Below, piece after piece: positions 1 through 11,819 of a stretch of 64,000 bases of DNA. The notes under the pieces are model-generated. The model was not told the DNA's origin. It did not search any database and saw only the letters and a list, made by a program, of their open reading frames with translations. A program made the position numbers and the translations under genes. The number at the start of each line of letters is the position of its first letter. Position 1 is the stretch's first letter. The stretch is from contig NC_079219.1 of the NCBI RefSeq assembly GCF_029633865.1, positions 53,095,121 through 53,159,120 of the forward strand, in the 5' to 3' direction. The stretch is from Lampris incognitus. Its lineage: Eukaryota > Chordata > Actinopteri > Lampriformes > Lampridae.

Positions 1-885
1 TCTCTCTTTCCTGCGTCCCACCTCCATTCCACAGTCTAGGAATAGCTGTAGTGTTTCTTTACTACTATTAGAGCCACAAGACCCCCCCCCCATACCCATA
101 ACCCCCCCCCCCCCCATCCCTCCCAGCCAGGCCTTAAGCCAGTAGGCCTGGCTGACTGAGAGTGTTGTCAGGATAAGCGGCACGCCTCACAGCACATGAA
201 GCCATTCACAAGCTGCAGCTTTTGGCCAAAGTGGCCGCAGGGTTCAGTAGGGCGCTAACTCTGTCCATTATGCAAACATTATGGAGTGGTATTCCAGTTT
301 CCATGGTCGTCGATCTTCCGGCTCCTCGCTGTCCGACAACGTGCGCTCGTCCTTTTATCTGCGCCAGAACCTGTTCGACTTGCCGAATAACTTTTCCCAT
401 TACCAGCAATTTGTCTCGATGCGTTGTTCACCGTGACATTTGGACATGATGTAAAATTTATGGAAAGAAGTTTAAAAAGTAATGGTCTGCGTGTATAATG
501 CAGAGAGTATAATTAGTGGTAGTAGTAGTAATTTGTTTTGGTTCTTATTAACAAAAATTCTCAGCAACAGTTTTCCAAAAGAAATACACATAGAAATAAA
601 TACATAACAGTAAGACATCAAATTACCGTCTATATCGTGAGTTTGGATTCAAGATATCGTTAGGTTTATACAATACTGCGATGGTTTTAGGCATTTTTGT
701 TTTAACATTATTTATGTGTGGTTTCCAACATAAATTATTATCAGTTATCACGCCCAGAACTTATTTTCATAGTCTTTCTATTTCAACATAATTGATCATA
801 ATTTTTAGTTGATTATTGATTTGCAAATTACCAACTACCAACTTTGTTTTATTCAATGGAGCTGTCAAACCTTATGGTAGGAATG
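1..885. other. Last intron of skap2, left part; no gene seen
   Basis: No exon or recognisable repeat protein is visible here. Two C-runs lie at about 81-116. Short frames at 206-449 on both strands resemble nothing I know. By position this is intron upstream of the skap2 terminal exon. Confidence 0.4.
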
Positions 886-2475
886 AGAAACGCCACTTGT
901 CTTCTGGATCCGATTCCATCCAGTCTTGTTAAGGACCGTCTCCCAGCTATCTCCTCACTCATCACAGAAATCTGTTAACTCCACCTTCAGCTCTGGTTGA
1001 GTCCCCCATACATGTAAACTGGCTGCTGTCACCCCATCCTCAAAAAACGTGGACTCAACCCTGATGTCATGAGCAATTTCTGGCCCATCTCCCCTTTTAG
1101 TCAAAAATACTGCAATGTGTTGTCGCCTCCCAACTCAAAGCTCACCTCATCTCCAACGACCTGTTCGAACCATTTCAATCCGGTGTCCACTCGCAGCTCG
1201 GCACAGAAACAGCCCTCCTTAAAGTCACCAGCGACCTCCTCCTCTCCTCAGACTCTGGCCACCTCAGCGTTCTCATCCTCCTAGACCTCACTGCAGCATC
1301 GACACCATCAACCACACCATTCTTCTCTCCCACCTTGAATCCTCCCTCAACATCACCGGCACTGCCCTCTCCTGGCTAAAGTCATATCTCACAAACAGAA
1401 AACAGTTCATCAGCATTAACAACTGCACCTCCTTCACTGCTCCTCTGTCCCAAGTCGTCGTCCAATTTTCAGTGCTTGGTCCTCTCCTGTTCATTCTTTA
1501 CATGCTCCCCCTTGGTAAAAATCATACATCGTCATGGTCTCCACTTCCACTGCTACGCCGATGACGTCCAGCTCTACATCGCCACTAAATCCATCACCAC
1601 TACAACTTACTCCAGTCTGACCAACTGCCTCACTGAAATGAAATGCAAGCCAACTTCCTCAAACTGAATTGTGATAAATCTGAGCCTTACCAAAATCACT
1701 CACAACTTTTGCTGCACCATCAATAACTCCACTCTGTCTCCCTCCTCACACATCCACAACCTCGGAATAATTTTCGACAGCAACCTCTCCTTTGAACAAG
1801 CCAGTCAAATCACCAGAACTGCATTTTTCCACTTAAAAAACAAAGCTCCTCTCTGCCCATCACTCTCCTTCTCTGCTGCTGAAACTTTAACCCATGCCTT
1901 CATCATATCCGGAATTGACTACTGCAACAGCATTTTCTATGGCTCATCATCCAAAGTCCTAAACAAACTCCAGTACATCCAGAACTCTGCTGCTTACCTG
2001 CTCACCCACTCCTGCTCTCATGACCACATCACTCTTGTCCTGCAGAACCTCCACTGCCTACCTGACCCACAACAGATCCAATTCAGAGTCTTTCTCCTCA
2101 CTCACAAAGCCCTCCATAACCAGGCCCCTCCTACCTCACTGACCTGCTCCACTACCATACTTCTTTCTGTAGTCGTCATTCATCCAATACCAACCTCCTG
2201 TCTCCACCACACAGGACCAAGCACTGGACCTGGGGCAATAGAGCCTTCTCCATAGCTGCCCCCTCCCTCTGGAACTCCCTCCCCAAATACATCAGAGACT
2301 TCACCGATCTGTCCACGTTAAAATCATTAATCAAAACTCAGCTTTTCAGAATTGCTTTTTATTTGTGATTAATGTTGTGTGTTATATCCTTTTAGTGTGT
2401 TGGTTTTATGTTTACTTTAACTTATGTAAAGCGTCTTGGTGTACCTTGAAAAGCGCTCTGTAAAGGGATTATTAT
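886..2475 (+). mobile_element. L2-clade LINE, 3' part of ORF2 and 3' end, decayed
   Basis: Translation in shifting frames gives the L2-type reverse transcriptase order: LLDPIPSSLVK near 900, then a stretch around 1030-1300 (the L2 RT N-part), a CYADDVQLYIATK active-site block near 1550-1590 (YADD box), then a long C-terminal stretch at 1671-2255 containing LNKLQYIQNSAAYLLT and ITLVLQNLHCLPDPQQIQF, typical of the region after the RT in fish L2 elements. The 3' end has the usual 'aaagcgtcttggtgtacc' and 'aagcgctctgtaaa' words followed by an ATT-rich tail. Several frameshifts and stops break the frame, so this is a dead 5'-truncated copy. Confidence 0.85.
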
Positions 2476-2484
2476 TTCTTTAAG

Positions 2485-2885
2485 ACTTTCAATTCCCTGT
2501 CTATTATATTCACAAGCTATTCCAAACTTTTCCTGGTGCAATATAAATTAGTGTTGTCAGCAAATAGAATAAATCTTAACAATTTAGACACTCTACAAAT
2601 ATAATTTATACATGATACAAACAGTATAGGGTCTAGCACTGAACCTTGTGGAACCCCACAAGTAACCTTCAACAAATCAGTTTTGATGTTATGAATTTGT
2701 ACATATTGATATCTACCCAATTTCCCCTCGGGGATGGATAAAGTATTCTGATTCTGATTCTGACCATCAAGGTAACTTCTTAGCCATGAGTATGCTATCC
2801 CTCTAATACCATATCTCTCTAGTTTCTTCATTAGTAAACCATGATCAATAGTATCAAATGCAAAAGACAGTATCATTAAAGTCTA
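2485..2885 (-). mobile_element. Non-LTR RT fragment (Jockey-superfamily type)
   Basis: The minus strand encodes FDTIDHGLLMKKLERYGIRG, a VTCGVPQGSVLDPILF block and FILFADNTNLY, where the catalytic FADD reads FADN. These are the central RT motifs of a LINE. No endonuclease or 3' end of the same element is adjacent, so it is an isolated fragment. A 48-bp foreign tail is inserted in frame (see 2714-2762). Confidence 0.75.
2714..2762 (+). repeat. Short retroelement 3'-tail inserted in the RT fragment
   Basis: The words 'cccaatttcccctcgggga', 'ggataaagta' and a TTCTGA-type tail form the standard 3' end of a fish LINE/SINE family. A second copy of the same tail lies at 21268-21315. Here it sits inside the RT reading frame of the opposite strand and adds 16 codons without breaking it. 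Confidence 0.6.
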
Positions 2886-2961
2886 TGCATACAAGAGGTG
2901 GTGAAACAGTGAAAAATGCTATATCCATGAACGAGCTGGCATGCCAAGTTTACAAAAATAC

Positions 2962-3565
2962 CAGAATCAGAATCATGTTTATTGGCCATGTAGATTTGCA
3001 CATACATGGAATTTGACTCCGGTTTCGTGGCTCTCTGTGTACTTAACATAAAATAACAACACAGCACAACAATCTTCAGATATATACACAAAGATTGACT
3101 TATACAGGTGAAATAAGAGGTGATAAAGTGCAATGATGCAGAGAATATATCAGAGATGCTGAAATAAATGTTAGCAGGTTACTCACATGCATGTCTGAGG
3201 TAGATGGACATGATGGAGTGTACCAGCATACATACAATATACAGTATAGTGTATATATAACATGGCTGGATTTATTGGAGTTATTTGAGAAGGTGTTTTA
3301 ATATCTGGTTGTTTCGGGGTACAGTGCTCTGTAGCGCCTACCAGAGGGGAGGAGTTGGAACAGGTTATGACCAGGGTGTGATGGGTCTGCAGTGATGTTG
3401 GCTGCCCATTTCCTGAGTCTGGAGGGGTACAAGTCCTGAATGGAGGGCAGGTTGACCCTAATGGTTTTTTCTTTGCAGACCTAACTGTCCGTTGTAGTCC
3501 GTCCCTGTCCTGTTTGGTGGCCGATCCAGACCAGACAGTGAAAATACAAATACAAAGAATACTTT
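2962..3565 (-). mobile_element. LINE 3' end (Rex1/CR1-like), decayed
   Basis: Reading the minus strand from about 3565 gives VNLPSIQDLYPSRLRKWAAN and then ADPSHPGHNLFQLLPSGRRY, the conserved C-terminus of Rex1/CR1-like LINE ORF2. This is followed by an A/T-rich 3' UTR and the tail 'aatctacatggccaataaa' with ATTCTG repeats at 2962. Another copy of this tail is at 32679-32725. Confidence 0.75.
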
Positions 3566-3998
3566 ATGTATAATAATCACAACTTTACAATGGTGTGGAA
3601 ATCCAAAGTTATGTCTCTCCATCATATATATAGTCGTTTTCATTGAGAAAAATGCACTGAGTAATAATGTTAATGAGATTATATTCAGGTGGAAATATGT
3701 ACCGTCGGTATGTACAGTACAGGTCTGGGGTAACTCAGTCATTAGGAACAAATTGTTTAAGTTGTGGGACCAGCGGTGTCCGCCAACTTTGTTGAGCTCG
3801 TGTCGGTGTGCGCCTTTTCACAGTGTGGGGTCCGTGTTCACTTCCTCAGACCCCTCATTAGTCTTCCACACCTCTGCATATGTGTTGCACTGCACACCAG
3901 GCCAAGCATGACCGACCTGTCAGCCACTGACTGCAGGGCAGAGCTACACAATGAGGTGTTACCACTTTCAAAGCACAAGCTGCAGGAAGTCACAGTGT

Positions 3999-3999
<1 letters not shown>

Positions 4000-4074
<75 letters not shown>
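4000..4074. repeat. (CA)n microsatellite
   Basis: About 37 uninterrupted CA units. The flank 'agctgcaggaagtcaca' recurs near 4168 beside another CA-rich stretch, so the segment was probably duplicated locally. Long Thr-His frames over it are artefacts. Confidence 0.98.
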
Positions 4075-4076
<2 letters not shown>

Positions 4077-4349
4077 CAAAGGCACTAAACATACTGTATA
4101 CATAAACCGACACAAACACACACATTTACCCACACGCAAACAGACATGCATATGCACGGAAAAAAAGCTGCAGGAAGTCACAATGTACACACACAGACGC
4201 GCAAACAACACACACTCCAGCCAACCCAGCCACTCCCGTGTGCACACATGCACACGCATATATGTGCACACATGCATACAAACGCACACACAGGCATGCC
4301 CCTTTTTTATTTCTCGCTCTCCCTTTCTGTGTATTCTCTCTCTCTGTCA

Positions 4350-4449
<100 letters not shown>

Positions 4450-4479
4450 CTCTGCAGCTGATTTGCTACACTATCCTTC

Positions 4480-7320
4480 GGGGGGGGGTTGGACAAAGTA
4501 CCATTTTCATCCCCGTGGCCCTTAGGTGAAATGGATGTGACGTTTACTGTTTGCATCTTGGACTTATTGATGTTTTCAGCTTTAATTTGCCGTTAATTAT
4601 TCAGGGCTGCTAATTACCCCCTGCCACGCCCGCGCCGCTGTCTCGCTGTGTTGTAATGACGCAAAGCCCAAATAAAGCCGTGCGGGATGACGGACCGCCC
4701 TGTTACAAGACAGCAGTCAATGCCGGCCGCTTCTTTTGCCTCATCTCGCCTTTTCCACTACAAAGACTGCCCCCCCACCCCCCACCCCCGATGGAAGAGA
4801 GAGACATGCTGTCGCTTTCTCGGTCCTGCGATTTTGCCATGGATCTGAAACACTCTGCAGCCCCCCCCCCCCGACATTAAAGCACGTGACTGCGAGCATG
4901 ATTCATGTCCTGGGAAGACTTTGATGTGAGGTCAGGCGTTCGGCTGAGGGGAGACGGGTATTCTCTGGCGGTCCCGGATCTCTCCCCACAGTGCCTTCCT
5001 TACATCTCGGCGTGCTGACAGCCATTTGAAGCCATTACCTGTCACGCCGTGGCAGATTTACACCCGGCGTCCTCCATCAACGCCGAGGCCTTCTAGCGGA
5101 ATGGAGGGAAGCGCACGTTCTCAAAATTGGAGCAGGGATGGTCGGAAAGTTGAGTTGTAAAATGGGGCTGGGGATGGGGTCCCCCCCCCCTTTTTTGTTT
5201 TTTTGTTGAGAAGTTGAACGATAAGGAAGGAGAACGGGAGAGGGTGGAGTGAAGAGAGAAGAAGCAGGTGATGTTATGGAACAGTTTCCGCTCTCCATTA
5301 TTTTCCGTCCTCATCATTTGTTAGTCATCTTGCTCCTCCTCAAGGTCACAGCAACAGGGACTTTGGCCTCCATGCAGAACACTGCCCCCCCCCCCCTCTG
5401 TTATGGAGCTTGTCCAGTCCAGACTGTAAAAAAAAAAAGCTGGACGTCTTGCCTGTGATGTCACCCATTGGTTTCTGAAGGCTGAAGTTTGGCTTTATGT
5501 TCGACACCATCTTGTCAGTTGTTGGAGCCGTAAAATCCAAATTTGGGCAACGGGTCGGAGCTGGGGTGTGACCTTCAGTGGCAGACAGGAATATAGAACT
5601 GTCAATCAAGGCAGACACACCTCAAGATGCCACTTTTGCCTTTAACGTCTTCTTAATGGAGCATCGATTTTCGAATAACCACCCTCACACCGTGTGCCAG
5701 ACTTGGAATTAGGGATTGAGACCTCAGCTTCAAAGATTTATTTTTTTTAAAAGGTAGGAATTCTCTCGTTGATTTACGCTGGACCGGAAATTCTTTTTTG
5801 GAGCCAGCCACCTAGTGGCCTGGTTGGAACTGCAGTCTAAGGCAAATCAGCATCGGCGTCAATTTCCAGCCCCCGGTGGTTGTTGACCTGGGGTATATCT
5901 CAAGTCTCTTATACCTACCATACCCTAGAAGACTTTGAAAAGACTTAAATCTGACACCCTCTTACATCTAAAGACAATATATCATAAGTCACTGAGCTTT
6001 TAATTCCAGACTAAGATTTTGCAAAGACTGAGGATCTTGAAAGGTCACTGTTTACAAGACTACAACGAGATTCCTTTTGAGATTATTTCCCATCCTGCTC
6101 CTGATGGAAATTTACAGGAAGAAAAACTGTTGAACAATGGAGCATAAACAGAAGGTTTTTTTTTCCCTTCTCCACTCTCTCATGACCCAAATGGGAGGAC
6201 ACGTCAAAGAGGCACTCTAGTTCACTCCACAACTCCACCAGTGTCTCCTCCTTTTCTACCGCCCAAGAGAATCGAGACTTGTGGCGCCTCCCCGGAGTCC
6301 CGACCATGTTGTTTACTGGCTACCCGGTTTGCTGCTTCCTGTGCTGGAGAGAGTGCACCTGTTGGTTTTTGACAGCGTTCCCATCATTGAACTTCACCAT
6401 CTGCGTGAGCCAAGACTAAAGACGTAGATTAATATTAATCATGTTTGAGTTTATCAGAGCTTCAAGACGAGAAAAAGACTGACTTAAGACAGCTCGGACT
6501 GAGTTTTACGGTCACCTTACACCAAATGATCGAGGTGAATACATGTCAAAAAGATAGATGCAAACATCAAAAATAGTTCTGATTGTCCTTCTTTCCTTTT
6601 TTCTTTCATTTCCAGTGTATAACGCTAAAGGGACTTCTACAAAATAGTGTAAAAGTGGAGGTGTAATAAGCTAAGGCTTCAGCCTACACCTTTTGTCAGT
6701 ATGAACTTGCTTTGGTTTGTCAATGCTTCAAAAGTAATGACTTATTATTTATTTATCAATTTTCTGGATTTCCTCCCCCCAATTGTATCCGGCCCGACTC
6801 TTCTGAGCAGTCCTGGTTGGTGATGCATTGAGAGATGCGATGCAAGGAGAGAAGAAACGAGGGAAAGTGTTTTTAGAGAAACGAGACATCCTTTCCTCTG
6901 AAGCATCGTGTCCGTTTCTGATGACGGTGCCACAGCTGGATCTGCTGCATAAGCCGCCAGCGTCTGCCGTCGCTGTTAATGACACACAAACACATCTTTA
7001 GGTTCCCCATCTTCTTGCCTTACCTATATCAAAGCAGAAAATAATGAGCCCTTAAAACTTGTGCTGTTATCCGCCATCTTGCTCAATGTGCCAGGTGTGC
7101 GGGGCAGAGTAATGATACGTCATGGCGTTCAGCTGAAAGTCTTGCAGGAAGGCTGGTCTTGTGTATCCTCGCTCATGGCTCCTCAGAGATCCCACCTCAC
7201 TCCTCGCTCCTCAGAGCAGGAACAAGAGCCTTGGGACAGCCTTCAAAATGGCAGACCAGAACTACTTCGGTTCAAGCGAGGTTCGAGGACCGAGGAAATA
7301 TCAAATAAGAGACTTGAGAT
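4480..7320. other. Intronic DNA, no gene seen
   Basis: Contains C-runs near 4763, 4860, 5180 and 5390 and homeodomain-like TTAATTA words near 4590. At 6770-6830 there is a fragment of the SINE family found whole at 52885-53300 ('attgtatccggcc', 'ctcttctgagc'). No open frame resembles a skap2 exon. Confidence 0.45.
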
Positions 7321-8499
7321 GTACTCCAGGGCCCTGTCACAGAAAGTGAGTTTAGTGAAAACTCAGTTGACTCCGAGTTGAAGGAAACTGAGTTTTTGGC
7401 TTCACAAAGCCAGTTCAGCTTAACGGTGAGTCAGTTACTATGGCAACATACCCCGTGAAGTTAACTTGCTCGCTGGCGGGGTTTCTTCAGCTAACCCCGA
7501 GTGTCAACTCCTCATTAGCTGAAGCCTGCAGACTGAGGGAAGTGTCATACATGATGTGTCCTTTTCTTGAAGAGCCAGTTGGTATTGAAGCACAAATACG
7601 CTGCAGAAATCTCCGTCAGGAGAAGGTGATCAGACCTCGCCGATGGTTATCTGTTTGAGCATTACCGGTTTTCGGCACAATCGATCATTTATCTGAAGAG
7701 TTTTCTCAGCCCTCGGAATGTTCCAGTAATTTCCATTATTGCTCTGTTAGAGAAAGAGGTGCAAGTTTTATTATGCTGCAACACTATCTTCAACTGTTAA
7801 GAGATGTTATTTTTAAGGAGTAAACCTCAATAGGCTTCCCTGTATCTTCCCTCTTTGTGTCAGCTGACAAGATGACTTCGTCATCCTCCTGTAATGAAAA
7901 TGAAAATTTAATTAAATTATAACTTTACCGGGAAAAGTGCCCTGCCTAATTTGAAATTTGTTTTCACAGCAGTGTTCCAAGCCACGTCACAATGTTTTCC
8001 AAATATATAACTCTGACCTACCTTAAAATAGATGAAGATGTCTGAAGTGCAACTAAGAATCTGAAGGATTAACAGCAATTATAAAGAATTGTACCGCTAA
8101 AAGAAAACAGTGTTCCAAGTTGTGTCTAAGGTGGATGGGTGGGCATCACTGAGCTAACACTGGCAAAGTCATGAATGTACTTAAAGCATTCATTTGAATA
8201 ACTACCTCTTATGTAGGCCCTTGTGTCCTGGGGGATAGTTGGGTCAGATGAGCTTCCTCCAGAGATGCCTTCAGCAGTAGGTCAACCACTGTTCTGACTG
8301 AAGGCCATCTCGCCAGCCTCTGTGAGTGGTGGGGTGGAGGACCCCCGCCTGTTTTTCGGGCCTCATCCTTTTTTCTATTTGCTGTAATGGAGGTCAAATT
8401 TGAACATATCCAGGAAGCACAAATTCGGAGACTTTTTATGTGTAAAGGCATGTAGGTGTTGCTTTCAAGTAAACAGTATTAAATACTGGCAGTGTTGTC

Positions 8500-8740
8500 T
8501 TCGGGGGGGGAGGGGGGTCGGCTTGTGTTCGTCACATGAATGCGTCTCTGTGTGTGTGGGGGAAAAAGCAGTGGTTCGGCCTGGATTCGCCTTGTCACGG
8601 AAGTGGCGAGGTGTCTCCTTCGAAACTGCCGGCCGGAGAGATGCAGTTGGCGAACGCATGCAGTACGAGGGTGGGTGTTTGAACTAGAATAGGGAGCGAT
8701 TGGCCACTAAATTGGGAGAAAAATCAGAAATAAATGTAAA
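8500..8740 (+). repeat. SINE-like fragment inside the Harbinger remnant
   Basis: The words 'atgcagttggcgaacgcatg', 'agggtgggtgttt' and 'gggagcgattggccac' followed by 'aaattgggagaaaaa' form the 3' half of a dispersed fish SINE family. I recognise the family by memory of its tail only, and no tRNA head is visible. Confidence 0.45.
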
Positions 8741-8802
8741 AATACCTTACCCGTTTGAACTGTATTTTTATATTTCATCTTCAGTTGGTGCCTGTTGGGC
8801 AG

Positions 8803-8803
<1 letters not shown>

Positions 8804-8837
<34 letters not shown>

Positions 8838-8864
8838 TATATATATATATATATATATATATAA
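8804..8864. repeat. (GT)n(AT)n compound microsatellite
   Basis: About 14 GT units followed by about 14 AT units. Confidence 0.95.
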
Positions 8865-9434
8865 TGTTGAATAAGTGGAACACTCGATAAAACTTTTCTT
8901 TATTTAATACTCATGCATTGACTCAGTCAGCAATTTTCTGCCACACCAGCTCATGTTCTTTTGCTGCTGCTGCATTGCTCTTTTTCTTAAATATATACTC
9001 ATAATTTGCATATGCATTCATTATAATATTTCTAACTCCAGTGGGGCGAAGCGGGGCGGCTTTTTATTCTCGCCGGTTGCCATGGTGAATCATAGTGTCG
9101 GCGCTCCATCGATGACGGCTTTTTATAGTCGTCGCACACGGGCTTAACTCGGAGAGAACATACTCAGGAGTTGGTTGAACAAACCCGGATCGGCTGTTCT
9201 GAAACCCAGAACTCTCGAGTTTGACCGCTCAGAGTTGGTCAACCCCAGAGTTCAGGATTAAACTCTAGAGTTCGATAAACCTGCTTTCCGAAACAGGCCC
9301 CCGGGTCTCTCAACCCATCAGAAGATGTCGTTGTTCTTTAATAACTAAAGGAGATACTCGTCCAGACAAATTTCTGTTTCATTTGTGTAGGTTGCTGTGG
9401 GATGCACCCGACATGTTCCACTGTCACAAGTACG

Positions 9435-9495
9435 AGATTTAGCTGGTGTAGACTACACCAGCTAAATCTTGTGAAGGCTACACCGTGTAGTCTTC
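9435..9495. repeat. Two adjacent palindromes, one perfect
   Basis: 9435-9469 is a perfect palindrome with 17-bp arms (agatttagctggtgtag) around a single A. Directly after it, 9473-9495 is a second, near-perfect palindrome of 23 bp built on the shared word CTACAC/GTGTAG. The function is unknown; it could be a hairpin end of a lost transposon or a replication-derived palindrome. Confidence 0.85.
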
Positions 9496-9726
9496 ACTTA
9501 AGCTTGTCTATGTACCTCTAAACATCCCAAGTTCGTTGCCTTCTGCCTTCTTTTCCTGCTTCTTTGTGTCACACTTCAGTCACTGTCAATCATGCTGCAT
9601 ACAGCACATCAAAATGCAATGCAATATGCTTTTACATTAACACACTTTAACGGCACATACAATAAAAGGGTGTTTAGAGGGTGAATACAAACTGATCATG
9701 AACCCTGGTTCAGGTAAGGGACAAGT

Positions 9727-9729
<3 letters not shown>

Positions 9730-9797
<68 letters not shown>
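9730..9797. repeat. (GA)n microsatellite
   Basis: About 34 GA units, 54 bp upstream of the 3' splice site of the skap2 terminal exon. Confidence 0.98.
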
Positions 9798-9801
<4 letters not shown>

Positions 9802-9851
9802 TAATGCTTAATGGTGTGTTATGGTAATGGGAATTGTTCTCTTGCTGCCAG

Positions 9852-9944
9852 GAGTATAACAGCTTTGGCTGGTGGGTCGGGGAGCTGGAAGGCACCATTG
9901 GAATCGTCCCCAAAGACTACCTCATGGAGCTGTACGCCATATAA
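9852..9944 (+). CDS. skap2: skap2 terminal coding exon (end of SH3 domain)
   Basis: After a good 3' splice site (ttgctgccag) the exon encodes [14 protein letters not shown] and then [16 protein letters not shown] followed by TAA. This is the second half of an SH3 domain: the WW pair, the G-x-x-G turn and the VPKDYL strand (ALYDY-type ligand groove, carboxy side). SKAP2 is a cytosolic Src-kinase-associated adaptor with PH and SH3 domains that links integrin and immunoreceptor signalling to actin. Human SKAP2 ends in MEMYDI and SKAP1 ends differently, so SKAP2 fits better. The reading phase at the exon start is 0. All earlier exons lie to the left of the window or are too small to see. The neighbouring snx10 and cbx3 support the HOXA-flank assignment. 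Confidence 0.88.
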   Translation, partial: EYNSFGWWVGELEGTIGIVPKDYLMELYAI

Positions 9945-10340
9945 ATGAAATGCCCTGTGTAAGTAGATTAGACCACCAAACACAACCTTGAATGGAATAA
10001 GGATATAATGCACTTTACCGCTCGACTGCTGTGCCAGTTCTTGGTCATGCAGAGTCCAAAAATACAGGCTGAGAACACATGACTAATATGTAACACCCTG
10101 CTACAGTCGTTTTTTTCTGTTGTGTAATCCGGAATATTTCCTCCACAGTTTTCCACTGTGCCAGACTGATGATTGTGTCGTTTCCATAAGATTCCCGAGA
10201 AGGCTGTTGAATCAAGAGACGTCTTTCTAATTTTGCTTTGCACTGTTTTATTTATTTTCTGTTCATTTTCTATTCATCATAATCAGCATTTTTAGTATTT
10301 GCAAGTGGCAGTTGAATAAAGCTTTAAACCATCGGTTGTT
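9945..10340 (+). other. skap2: skap2 3' UTR
   Basis: Sequence from the stop codon to just past the AATAAA at 10315-10320. No repeat is visible in it, in keeping with transcribed UTR. The cleavage site is inferred. Confidence 0.65.
10315..10320 (+). terminator. Poly(A) signal of skap2
   Basis: AATAAA 371 bp after the stop codon, the first canonical hexamer downstream. Confidence 0.65.
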
Positions 10341-10815
10341 GTATGGAAGCATTTTTAATACTTGTGTGCTCAGAAGCACTAGCGCCAAAGCTGAACATTT
10401 TCCCTCCCAGTGAGATCACACACCCGTGTTGTGTAATTATTACCTCCTTGGTGGAGGAGGAAAGTACATTCCCTGGAGAGAGTGTGCTTGCAAGGTGATT
10501 TACTGTGGTTTAAATTAGTGTCATGAGTTGAAATGTGCCATCATCAGTTCTTCCCACTTTGGGAGATTCCAAACATTTGGCAATTCATTTCCACGAGGAT
10601 ATTTTTTTCAGAAAAAAACAACAACAGATAAATATCCCCAAAAAGTATAGACTCAATATTTTCCACCCCTGAAATCTAGTGAGTTGTTCCTCTGCCTAAG
10701 GTGCATCTGTTTGCAAAATATCGAGAATCCATCCATCCATTTTTTGGGATGTCTTGTTGACAGATAAAGGCAATATCCTCACCTCCTTGGCAGAGGTTTT
10801 TGGACCCATGGTGAG

Positions 10816-10829
10816 CCACAAGGTGGCAA
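10816..10829 (+). promoter_or_regulatory. CTCF-like motif
   Basis: CCACAAGGTGGCAA matches 11 of 12 positions of the core CCASYAGRKGGC. It lies just beyond the skap2 3' end. Only the sequence match supports it. Confidence 0.3.
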
Positions 10830-11417
10830 TAGAGGCTCTCCAGAGGTCATAGACGGCTTCTGCCAGGATGCTTAAAGGGACAAATACCACAGAAGGATTG
10901 CTTTGTTTCACCTTTTTGAGCCAGAAAGCCTTGAGTAATTTATCAAAGCACCCTTTCACCCAAACAACAACGTTAAATAATTAAGGTAAACATTAGTGAC
11001 ACAGAAAATTAGGTCTCACTAAAGGAAGTTACTACAATTGATGTAGGTGTACCAGAGTCTTTGATTGGAGAAGGGGACATTTCACATGAACAGATCGCAG
11101 AAGATGTAATAAAGACCCCCCCCCCCCGACCCCACAAAAGCCTCTATGGTGGAATGTTTTTCACCTCCAACCTTACAGGACCACACTGGCGTCCTTACAA
11201 GTCTGCCAATTTACATCTGCCACATGTTCCTCATTACTTATACAGACTATTTGCACACTTGTATTTGTATATAACTGCATATTGTTCATTGGTATTTATT
11301 GGGATATACCTTCTCTTCCCCCCCCCCCTCAAATTTCACTGTATTTTGTTTTATTCTTATTTTATTGATGCTCCACTTCTCTTCTTGCACAGTTTTCGGA
11401 GTTTACTAAAATATTGT

Positions 11418-11595
11418 AGCGGATTCGGGGGGCAGTCTGGGAGACCGTCGCCACAGCCGGGACGCGAACCCATGTCTCCCACTCCGCCTCCCACTCCGCA
11501 GGCGACAACGTTAACCAGTCGACTAAAGGGTCCGACCCGCCAGTCAGCGGCCAACGTGCACGTGTCTACTTATCCGTGCACGTTACACTATAATC
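11418..11595 (-). repeat. tRNA-derived SINE head
   Basis: On the minus strand, a box A-like 'actggttaacg' is followed by a box B-like 'gggttcgcgtccc', the internal RNA polymerase III promoter of a tRNA-derived SINE. The same B-box word (cagccgggacgcgaaccc on +) occurs twice at 63906-64000. Confidence 0.5.
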
Positions 11596-11819
11596 CCACT
11601 GCTCATTGTGCTAGTCTTTGAAAACCCTCTGAATCTTCAATGTCCCACACAAATATAGACCGTTTCCCCTAAGTTGCTTTGTTAGAGCCCACATATATTC
11701 AGATTTTCTCCACATTCCTTTCGGCTGGTAAACAGATCGTCGTAGTCACAAAATACGAGTTTGAAATGCAGAAAATGAAAACTATCTTCTGAACTGTGTT
11801 TCCCAGACGTAACACGACT

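Larger units (their letters stand above)
7325..9303. mobile_element. PIF/Harbinger DNA transposon remnant
   Basis: The ends are similar inverted repeats. The left end has 'gggccctgtcacagaaagtg' and the right end, read on the minus strand, has 'gggggcctgtttcggaaagc'; both continue into GTTTA and ACTC words. Inside, 7540-7655 encodes CPFLEEPVGIEAQIRCRNLR followed by RQEKVIRPR, which resembles the N-terminus of HARBI1-like transposases of fish. The rest of the transposase is gone and the frame stops soon after. Later insertions include a SINE-like piece and a GT/AT microsatellite. The boundaries are approximate. Confidence 0.6.

Noticed and set aside
9852-9944. skap1 instead of skap2
   Set aside because: The C-terminus MELYAI is close to SKAP2's MEMYDI, and neighbours are snx10- and cbx3-like rather than snx11 and cbx1.
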